A stretch of DNA of 6,452 nucleotides from positions 1 through 6,452 of the forward strand of contig JAICYE010000133.1 of NCBI GenBank assembly GCA_025934385.1, in the 5' to 3' direction. Below the pieces are notes generated by a model. The model was not told the origin of the DNA and did no database searches. It was given only the letters and a program-made list of their open reading frames with translations. The DNA is from Acidimicrobiia bacterium (GTDB lineage: Bacteria; Actinomycetota; Acidimicrobiia; IMCC26256; BP-133). Shown here piece after piece: positions 1 through 4,998 of the stretch (within the stretch, counting starts at the first letter, position 1; each line of letters begins with the position of its first letter). The translations under genes and the position numbers were made by a program.

Positions 1-82
1 AGGCGTTGAAGACCATCGACCCGACGAGGACGATGGCCGAGTAGATGTGCACGACCAGCGCCCACTTGTAGACGGCGTTCAC
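1..82 (-). CDS. Membrane protein, N-terminal fragment (runs off the window)
   Basis: Only the first 27 codons are visible. The peptide begins V-N-A-V-Y-K-W and continues with a hydrophobic run containing H-I-Y-S-A-I-V-L-V-G, which looks like a first transmembrane helix with a histidine near its start. Such a beginning is seen in several small heme- or copper-associated membrane families (CopD-like, DUF2269-like), but the fragment is too short to choose. The GTG start at 82-80 overlaps the TGA stop of the upstream cupin gene (81-79) as GTGA, and a GAGG lies about 10 bases before it, so translation is probably coupled to the cupins. The reading frame is open to the window edge. Confidence 0.6.
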   Translation of the reverse strand, partial: MNAVYKWALVVHIYSAIVLVGSMVFNA

Positions 83-543
83 TCGGGGGCCGCCTCGAGC
101 TGCTCTAGGCCGGCGCCCATGTCGACGCCGAGGACGGCGGGGAAGTTCGGCCAGGCGCAGACGAAGCGGGCCGGTTCGTCGTGGGGGTTGTGGTGGCAGA
201 GCTCCACGCCCGCCTCCCGGACGGGGACGGCGATGGCGTCGCCCGCCTCCCACTCGTAGCGCTCGCCGTCAACCTCGGTCGCGCCCCGTCCCTCGAGGAA
301 GACGATCATCTCGCCGCCCTGCCAGCGGTAGCGGCCGGACCGGCTGTGGGGGGCGAGCTCCTGGACGTACATGCCCAGCGTCCGCAGGGCCCGGTCGTCG
401 AGCGCCGGATGGAGGTACCACTTGAGGCGGCCCTGGGGCGTGTCCTCCCACGGCTGCGCCTCGCCGTCGACGACGAGCAGCGCCTCGGCCCGCCGGGCCC
501 GCTCGGCGTCGCGCCGGGCGAGGAGCTCCTCGTAGAGGGTCAC
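79..543 (-). CDS. Small cupin protein lacking the metal-binding residues
   Basis: A 154-residue single-domain cupin. The barrel spans roughly residues 55-132, with motif 1 around S-G-R-Y-R-W-Q-G-G-E (69-78) and motif 2 around G101-D102 to N119. Aligned by eye to the upstream cupin, the two motif-1 histidines are Y72 and W74 and the motif-2 histidine is L115; only the glutamate position is kept (E78). It therefore probably does not bind a catalytic metal in the usual way. An arginine- and glutamate-rich N-terminal helix (about 4-22) precedes it and could mediate pairing. The start is GTG at 543-541, overlapping the preceding stop as GTGA, with GAGG 7 bases upstream. The next gene, a membrane protein, is joined in the same way. 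Inference: structural or regulatory partner of the upstream cupin, comparable to the metal-free half of bicupin dioxygenases. Substrate unknown. Confidence 0.8.
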   Translation of the reverse strand: MTLYEELLARRDAERARRAEALLVVDGEAQPWEDTPQGRLKWYLHPALDDRALRTLGMYVQELAPHSRSGRYRWQGGEMIVFLEGRGATEVDGERYEWEAGDAIAVPVREAGVELCHHNPHDEPARFVCAWPNFPAVLGVDMGAGLEQLEAAPE

Positions 544-1031
544 GGCGCCGCCTCTTCGTCGCCGGCCCGGTAGTCGGGATGGTTCTCGCGCTGCTCGTAG
601 CCGTTGCCCATGGCGTCGAGCCAGGGGTTGAAGGCGAAGGCGATCCACTCGCAGGGCTCGTCGCCGAGGTTGAAGTGCTGGTGCTCGACGCCGCCGGGCT
701 CGATCGGCAGCAGGATGACGTCGCCGGCCTTCCAGTCGGCCCGCCGGCCATTGCACATGGTGTAGCCCCGGCCCCGGGTGACGAACAGCGCCAGCCCGCC
801 CTGGTGGACGTGGACGCCGCTGTGGGTGTGGATCTCGTGCCGGAAGCAGATCCAGTCCGGGTTGGCCAGGTCGGTGCGGCCGAGATGGGCGTAGAACCGG
901 CACCGGCCCTGGCGGTTCATCTCCCAGGCCAGATCCTGGGCCCTGATGTGGACGACCCCTTTGGCTGCCCGCTCCCGGCGCGTCGCCCACCGGCCCAACA
1001 CCGACGCCAGGCCGACGTCGTCCTCGCTCAT
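540..1031 (-). CDS. Cupin-domain protein with a three-histidine metal site (possible dioxygenase subunit)
   Basis: A 163-residue cupin. Motif 1 is S-G-V-H-V-H-Q-G-G-L (71-80), giving ligands H74 and H76. Motif 2 is P-G-G-V-E-H-Q-H-F-N (112-121), an exact P-x-G-x2-H-x3-N match, giving H117. The usual motif-1 glutamate is L80. A three-His site without Glu is the known arrangement of gentisate 1,2-dioxygenase and 1-hydroxy-2-naphthoate dioxygenase, which are longer bicupins; here the barrel stands alone and a second, ligand-free cupin follows directly. The ATG at 1031-1029 has a good GGGAGG Shine-Dalgarno 5 bases upstream, which fixes the start. It is the first gene of a coupled unit (cupin, cupin, membrane protein), divergent from the P450. 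Inference: metal-dependent, cytoplasmic, perhaps oxidising an aromatic compound. A plain cupin binding or isomerase role is also possible. Confidence 0.82.
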   Translation of the reverse strand: MSEDDVGLASVLGRWATRRERAAKGVVHIRAQDLAWEMNRQGRCRFYAHLGRTDLANPDWICFRHEIHTHSGVHVHQGGLALFVTRGRGYTMCNGRRADWKAGDVILLPIEPGGVEHQHFNLGDEPCEWIAFAFNPWLDAMGNGYEQRENHPDYRAGDEEAAP

Positions 1032-1036
1032 GCACA

Positions 1037-1042
1037 CCTCCC
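1037..1042 (-). promoter_or_regulatory. Shine-Dalgarno of the three-His cupin gene
   Basis: On the minus strand GGGAGG lies 5 bases before the ATG at 1031-1029. It decides this start and contrasts with the P450 on the opposite strand, which has no Shine-Dalgarno. Confidence 0.75.
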
Positions 1043-1056
1043 GCGTTGCCGGCGGA

Positions 1057-1066
1057 AGGCTATCGT
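1057..1066. promoter_or_regulatory. Back-to-back -10 elements between cupin and P450 genes
   Basis: The plus strand has TATCGT at 1061-1066, 8 bases before the P450 ATG at 1075. The minus strand has TAGCCT at 1062-1057, 26 bases before the cupin ATG. Both fit the TANNNT core of actinobacterial -10 elements and share the TA pair at 1061-1062. The P450 would then be leaderless, while the cupin message would carry a short leader with its Shine-Dalgarno. No convincing -35 boxes are visible. Assigned from motif and spacing only. Confidence 0.5.
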
Positions 1067-1074
1067 CAGCCGCC

Positions 1075-2283
1075 ATGACCGACGTAGCTACCGCGTTCGA
1101 CATCTTCGACCCGGCGTTCAAGGCCGACCCGTACCCGACGTACCGGCGGCTGCGGGCGGAGCAGCCCGTCCTCCTGGACGCCCACGCGCCGATCTGCTGG
1201 CTGTTCCGCCACGCCGACTGCGACGAGGCCCTGCGCGACCCTCGCCTCGGCAGCCCGCTGGGCTCGCCCGAGGTCCTGGCCCGCAAGCTCGGCGACGGCG
1301 CCGCCGCCTGCTACATCGGCACGAGCATGCTGGCCCAGAACCCGCCGGAGCACACCCGGCTGCGGCGGGCGGTGTCGAAGGCCTTCACCGCCAAGGCGGT
1401 CGAGGCCCGGCGCGACCAGGTCGTGGCCAAGGTCAACGGCCTCCTCGACGAGGTGACGGCCGGCGGGCGCGCCGAGTTCGACCTGGCCAACGAGGTCGCC
1501 TACCGCATTCCGATCGCCGTGGTCTGCGGGATGCTCGGCGTGCCGGCCGAGCACCACGTCCGATTCCGGGCCCTGATCGAGGAGAACGCCGCCGTCGTCG
1601 AGCCGATGCCGACGCCGGAGCAGGTGGTCATGGCCGACAAGGCCAGCGGCGAGCTGATGGACCTCGTCTCGGCGCTGGCCGCCGAACGGCGCGCCGAACC
1701 CCGCGACGACCTCCTCTCGGTGCTCGTGGCCCAGCAGGGCGACGACGGCGGCCTCACCGACCTGGAGCTCGTGGCCAACATCAGCCTGCTGATCGCCGCC
1801 GGGTTCTGCTCGACGATGCAGCTGATCGGCAACACCGTCTACTGCCTGCTGCGCCATCCCGACCAGCTCGCCCTGGTGCGGTCCGACCCCGCGCTGGCCG
1901 CCGGCGCCGTCGAGGAGACGCTGCGCTACGAGCCGCCCGTGATGAGCTGGCCCCGGTCGGTGCTGGAGCCGGTGTCGTTCGGCGGCGTCGACGTCCCCGT
2001 CGGATCGGTGGTCATCTCGGTCATCGGCTCGGCCAACCGCGACGAGGCGGTCTTCGACCGGCCGGACGACTTCGACATCACCCGTCCGGCCCCGAAGCAC
2101 CTGACGTTCGGCGGCGCCGTCCACCACTGCCTGGGCGCGCCGCTGGCCCGGCTGGAGGCCGAGCTGGCGGTGGGCACCATCGTCACCCGGTTCCCCGACC
2201 TCCGCCTGGCCGATGGGGTGGAGCCGGAGTGGCTCGACAACTTCAACGTCCGGGGCCTGAAGGAGCTCCTGGTCGCAGTCTGA
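1075..2283 (+). CDS. Cytochrome P450 (class I bacterial type)
   Basis: A 402-residue soluble P450, a normal length for bacterial CYPs. Visible landmarks are the N-terminal D-P-Y-P-T-Y-R-R-L (18-26), the C-helix P-P-E-H-T-R-L-R (90-97), the K-helix E-x-x-R as E281-T-L-R284, the N-R-D-E-A-V-F-D segment (321-328), and the heme loop F-G-G-A-V-H-H-C-L-G (345-354) with C352 as thiolate ligand. Two deviations stand out. The I-helix reads A-G-F-C-S-T (242-247), with Cys where Asp/Glu is usual and Ser for the following Thr. In the heme loop, A348 replaces a normally conserved Gly. The enzyme should be a monooxygenase needing a ferredoxin and reductase, neither encoded here. The ATG at 1075 places the conserved N-terminus correctly and follows a -10-like TATCGT with no Shine-Dalgarno. 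The gene converges with pirin. Substrate unknown. Confidence 0.97.
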   Translation: MTDVATAFDIFDPAFKADPYPTYRRLRAEQPVLLDAHAPICWLFRHADCDEALRDPRLGSPLGSPEVLARKLGDGAAACYIGTSMLAQNPPEHTRLRRAVSKAFTAKAVEARRDQVVAKVNGLLDEVTAGGRAEFDLANEVAYRIPIAVVCGMLGVPAEHHVRFRALIEENAAVVEPMPTPEQVVMADKASGELMDLVSALAAERRAEPRDDLLSVLVAQQGDDGGLTDLELVANISLLIAAGFCSTMQLIGNTVYCLLRHPDQLALVRSDPALAAGAVEETLRYEPPVMSWPRSVLEPVSFGGVDVPVGSVVISVIGSANRDEAVFDRPDDFDITRPAPKHLTFGGAVHHCLGAPLARLEAELAVGTIVTRFPDLRLADGVEPEWLDNFNVRGLKELLVAV

Positions 2284-2289
2284 CGAGAC

Positions 2290-2334
2290 CGATGTTGCAG
2301 AAACTCTCGCCCGGAGCGAGGTTCTGCAACATCG
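2290..2334. repeat. Palindromic hairpin between convergent genes (candidate bidirectional terminator or interspersed repeat)
   Basis: A perfect 13-bp inverted repeat has arms CGATGTTGCAGAA (2290-2302) and TTCTGCAACATCG (2322-2334). Between them is an inner stem CTCGC/GCGAG (2306-2310, 2316-2320) with loop CCGGA. The structure occupies most of the 54 bases between the P450 stop (2283) and the pirin stop (2338-2340). It lacks a T tract, so it is not a textbook intrinsic terminator, yet its symmetry and position suit transcription termination from both sides. It could also be a copy of a dispersed palindromic repeat, which a single window cannot show. Confidence 0.85.
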
Positions 2335-2337
2335 ACG

Positions 2338-3141
2338 TCAAGCCGCCATGGCGGCGTGCATCTCCCACACGAGGATCTCGGCGGGCTCCAGGGCGGTCAC
2401 CTTCTGGCCGCCGGTGGCCGTGAAGCGGACGGCGTCGCCTTCGCCCAGGACGCCGGCGCCTTCCAGGTCGACCGTCCCCCGGGGCACGAACAGGTGCAGG
2501 TACGGCGCCTCGGGCAGCTCCACGGCCTGGTCGACGCCGAGCCGGGCGGCGTGGAGGGCGGCGTAGCGGTTGCGGATGCGGATGGCCGAGTGGCCCTCGT
2601 GCCCGTCCATGCCCGAGGCCACCGTCACCAGCCCGCCCCGGAGCAGCTCGTCGTCGATCTCCAGCTGCTCGTAGCCGGGCGTGATGCCGCCCTCGTCGGG
2701 CACGACCCACATCTGCACGAAGTGGACGGGCTCGTCGTGGCGGGGGCCGCCGGCCAGAATCCAGGAGTCGTCTGCCGGCGAGGGGCCAGGTGAAGCCGCC
2801 GAGTTCTTCTCCGAGTGGAGGATGCCGGTGCCGGCGCTCATCCGCTGGGCCAGGCCGGGGTAGATCACACCGTTGGTGCCGGTCGAGTCCTGGTGGACGA
2901 GCGAGCCGGACAGCACCCACGTCACGATCTCCATGTCGCGGTGGGGATGTGTCTCGAACCCTGTACCGGGCAGGACGATGTCGTCGTTGTTCACCAGCAG
3001 CAGCCCGTGGTGGGTGTTGTCGGGATCCCAGTGGCGGCTGAAACTGAAGGAGTGCTTGGAGTCGAGCCAGCCGATCCTGGTCTTGAAACGGTCGTCGGCC
3101 CGGCGGATGTCGACGTTGGGCTGCAGAACGGTGCTGGTCAT
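2338..3141 (-). CDS. Pirin family protein
   Basis: A 267-residue bicupin of the pirin/YhhW type. The conserved N-terminal features G-W-L-D-S-K-H-S-F-S-F (24-34) and H-H-G-L-L-L-V-N-N-D-D (44-54) lead into T-H-P-H-R-D-M-E-I-V (64-73) and G-I-L-H-S-E-K-N (106-113). The predicted iron ligands H65, H67, H109 and E111 are all present. The C-terminal pirin domain follows from about residue 160. Family members include quercetin 2,3-dioxygenase-active YhhW and nuclear or regulatory pirins, so an oxygenase role is possible but unproven. A Pro/Ala/Gly-rich loop (about 114-125) between the metal motif and H-F-V-Q-M-W-V-V-P (140-148) looks longer than I would expect. The ATG at 3141-3139 has no clear Shine-Dalgarno. 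Upstream on the same strand lie a truncated pirin remnant and the DinB-VOC gene; the 3' end meets the palindrome at 2290-2334. Confidence 0.94.
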   Translation of the reverse strand: MTSTVLQPNVDIRRADDRFKTRIGWLDSKHSFSFSRHWDPDNTHHGLLLVNNDDIVLPGTGFETHPHRDMEIVTWVLSGSLVHQDSTGTNGVIYPGLAQRMSAGTGILHSEKNSAASPGPSPADDSWILAGGPRHDEPVHFVQMWVVPDEGGITPGYEQLEIDDELLRGGLVTVASGMDGHEGHSAIRIRNRYAALHAARLGVDQAVELPEAPYLHLFVPRGTVDLEGAGVLGEGDAVRFTATGGQKVTALEPAEILVWEMHAAMAA

Positions 3142-3148
3142 GAAACGT

Positions 3149-3349
3149 TCAACTACTTCGGGACGGGCTGCATTCCGGGTGGTCGACGAAGCACCAGGCT
3201 CCGACCGTCCGCCGCCGGGCCCGGGGCAGGGACCGGGTCACCGGGATGCCGCCGACGACGGTGCGCCGGCCGTCGGTGATCTCCGTCCCGGCCGGACCGG
3301 CGACCTCCTGGGGAGCGGTGGTGTCGACGGGGGAGACGGGGCCGCTCAC
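3149..3349 (-). pseudogene. Truncated remnant of a second pirin gene (N-terminal part only)
   Basis: A 66-codon frame from GTG (3349-3347) to TGA (3151-3149). Residues 33-57 (G-G-I-P-V-T-R-S-L-P followed by R-R-T-V-G-A-W-C-F-V-D-H) match, from family knowledge, the opening of a different pirin subfamily, in which V-R-R-x-L-P-x-x-x-R-R-x-V-G-A-W-C-F-V-D-H is followed by a Y-G-P segment and then the metal motif H-P-H. Here homology stops right after V-D-H; ten unrelated residues and a stop follow, and no continuation appears in other frames before the intact pirin starts at 3141. All metal ligands are missing. It starts 13 bases after the DinB-VOC stop, so it once lay in the same operon. The break fits a deletion that removed most of the gene. 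A functional short protein cannot be excluded. Confidence 0.68.
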
Positions 3350-3362
3350 CGCTCGCCCGCCG

Positions 3363-4340
3363 TCAGCCGACCTCGTGGCCGTACATGTTGAGCAGCGGGT
3401 CGGAAATCAGCTCGACCCGGGCACCGTCGGGGTCGGCCAGGTAGATCGACGACCCGCTGGCCTCGTGGTAGGCGACGCCGGCGGCGTCGATCTTGGCCTT
3501 CAGCTGCTCCCAGCGCGGCGGTTCGACCGAGATGGCGATGTGGTGGAGGCCCCCGAGGACCTCGGCGTAGGGGCCGAGGTCGAGCCCGGGGAAGTCGAAG
3601 AAGGCCAGCAGGTTGCCGTGGCCGATGTCGAAGAAGAAGTGGTTCGAGCCCTTGTAGTCGCGGTTCTCGAAGATCTCGGTCAGCGGGAACTCGAGGAGCT
3701 CCTGGTAGAAGCCGATCGTCCGCTCGACGTGGGACGAGATGAGGGCGACGTGGTGCACGCCCCGGGCCGAGGACGCCGGGCGCTGGCCGGCCGGCTTCAG
3801 GTAGCGGGCCACCAGGTCGGCCCGCCGGGCGTCGACGGCGGCGAGGTCGACGCCGTCGGGGACGAGGGCCGGGCCGACGGCCGTGCCGCCGTGGGACGCC
3901 GCCTCCTTGACCCATTCCCGCAGCCGGGGAAGGTGCTCGGCGTAGTGGTCCGGGCCGGCCTTGCGGATCCAGAAGGCGGCGTCGTCCTGAGGGAAGCCGA
4001 CGGCGGCCGAGGCGATCAGCAGCCGGGCCCGGGCGGCGTCGGCCTGGGCCCGGACGACGTCGAAGGGCAGGGCCCGCAGCGTCTCGAGGTAGCGGCCGTT
4101 GAGGGCGTCGACGTCGATCTCGTCGGCCCGGTAGGTGCCGGCGCCGATCTGCTCCAGGGCCACGCCCGCCTGGGCCAGCCAGGCCCCGATGTGGGCCAGC
4201 AGGTCCTTGGCCGACCAGCCCTCCTCGAAGTAGCCGGGCCGGTCGACGGCGTCGGGGGGCAGTGAGTCGATGAGGGCGTGCAGCTCGTGCCAGCCCTCGT
4301 CTTCGGCCTTGCGCAGGTCAGCGTCGATCACGGCGGCCAT
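3363..4340 (-). CDS. DinB/maleylpyruvate-isomerase-like domain fused to a VOC (glyoxalase/extradiol dioxygenase) domain
   Basis: A 325-residue two-domain protein. Residues about 5-145 form a DinB-like four-helix bundle with W-S-A-K-D-L-L-A-H (42-50) and H-Y-A-E-H-L-P-R-L (132-140); H50, H132 and H136 make the metal triad typical of the DinB/MDMPI superfamily. After a linker (about 146-192) comes a single VOC domain. G-V-H-H-V-A-L-I-S (194-202) opens the first module and G-L-H-H-I-A-I-S (264-271) the second; R-V-E-L-I-S-D-P (308-315) ends it. H197, H267 and E310 occupy the positions of the Fe-binding H-H-E triad of extradiol dioxygenases. Either domain may be catalytic: thiol-dependent isomerase or transferase, and ring-cleavage or glyoxalase-type chemistry. 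An in-frame upstream ATG at 4355-4353 would add five residues; I prefer 4340 because conservation begins there, but neither has a Shine-Dalgarno. First gene of the pirin unit; divergent from the ABC gene. Confidence 0.88.
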   Translation of the reverse strand: MAAVIDADLRKAEDEGWHELHALIDSLPPDAVDRPGYFEEGWSAKDLLAHIGAWLAQAGVALEQIGAGTYRADEIDVDALNGRYLETLRALPFDVVRAQADAARARLLIASAAVGFPQDDAAFWIRKAGPDHYAEHLPRLREWVKEAASHGGTAVGPALVPDGVDLAAVDARRADLVARYLKPAGQRPASSARGVHHVALISSHVERTIGFYQELLEFPLTEIFENRDYKGSNHFFFDIGHGNLLAFFDFPGLDLGPYAEVLGGLHHIAISVEPPRWEQLKAKIDAAGVAYHEASGSSIYLADPDGARVELISDPLLNMYGHEVG

Positions 4341-4342
4341 GC

Positions 4343-4353
4343 TAGGGCTATCC
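4343..4353. promoter_or_regulatory. Short divergent start region of the DinB-VOC and ABC ATPase genes
   Basis: Only 13 bases (4341-4353) separate the ATG at 4340 on the minus strand from the ATG at 4354 on the plus strand. They contain TAGGGCTA, which reads TAGCCCTA on the other strand, so each strand carries a partial -10-like TA-rich core. There is no room for a leader with a Shine-Dalgarno, which supports leaderless expression of at least the ABC gene. Promoter function is inferred. Confidence 0.4.
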
Positions 4354-4998
4354 ATGACGACTGAGACCGGGACCTTGATCGAGTACCGGGACGTCCGCGT
4401 CGACGGCGACGAGGGGCCGATCGTCGCCGGTTTCTCGGCCGCCGTCCCGGCGGAGCGGCTCACGGTCATGGTCGGCCCGTCGGGGGCGGGGAAGACGACG
4501 CTGCTCCGGCTCCTCAACCGGCTCGACGACCCCGATGCGGGTGCGGTCCTCCTCGCCGGGCGGGACGTGCGGAGCTACGACGTCCTCGACCTGCGGCGCC
4601 GGGTGCAGCTGGTCGGGCAGGTGCCGGTCACGTTCCCCGGCTCGGTGGCCGAGAACCTGGCGGTCGCCACCGGGGCGGCCGGAAACGGCGTCGCCGCCCT
4701 CCTGGCCCGGGTCGGCCTCAACCCGGCGCTGGCCGACCGGGAGGCCGACCGGCTCTCGGTCGGCGAGGCCCAGCGGCTCTCGCTGGCCCGGTCGCTGGCC
4801 CTCGACCCCGAGGTGCTGGCCCTCGACGAACCGACCTCGGCGCTCGACACCGCCAGCAAGGCCGGAATCGTCGGCCTCATCCGGGGACTGGCCGACTCCG
4901 GGCTCACCGTCGTCATGGTGACCCACGACCCCGCCCACGCCGACCTCGCCGACCACGTGGTGCGGGTCGAGCCCTACTCCCCGGACGGGCGGGCGTGA
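4354..4998 (+). CDS. fetA: ABC transporter ATP-binding protein, FetA-like
   Basis: A 214-residue ATPase with every core motif: Walker A G-P-S-G-A-G-K-T-T (41-49), Q-loop Q89, signature L-S-V-G-E (134-138, Val where the second Gly of LSGGE is common), Walker B V-L-A-L-D-E-P (154-160), D-loop S-A-L-D (162-165) and switch histidine H191. It is short, with nothing appended to the nucleotide-binding domain. Its partner is the next gene, a FetB-family permease that starts within its stop codon (GTGA at 4995-4998). In E. coli FetA (YbbL) energises FetB (YbbM) for iron export under oxidative stress; the same cytoplasmic role is inferred here, though other metals or substrates are possible. The ATG at 4354 was chosen because the domain begins about residue 9 and a -10-like sequence lies just upstream. 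A phosphate-type ATPase would look similar in isolation; the partner decides the call. Confidence 0.9.
   Translation: MTTETGTLIEYRDVRVDGDEGPIVAGFSAAVPAERLTVMVGPSGAGKTTLLRLLNRLDDPDAGAVLLAGRDVRSYDVLDLRRRVQLVGQVPVTFPGSVAENLAVATGAAGNGVAALLARVGLNPALADREADRLSVGEAQRLSLARSLALDPEVLALDEPTSALDTASKAGIVGLIRGLADSGLTVVMVTHDPAHADLADHVVRVEPYSPDGRA

Noticed and set aside
579..2423. Very long plus-strand open frame (614 codons) spanning the cupin and P450 genes
   Set aside because: Its translation is Ala/Arg/Gly/Pro-rich with no recognisable domain and it overlaps two well-supported genes in other frames. Long spurious frames are expected at this GC content.
3246..4265. 339-codon plus-strand open frame opposite the DinB-VOC gene
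   Set aside because: Low-complexity Val/Gly/Asp/Glu/Arg composition typical of an antisense shadow; the minus-strand frame has clear domains and metal motifs.
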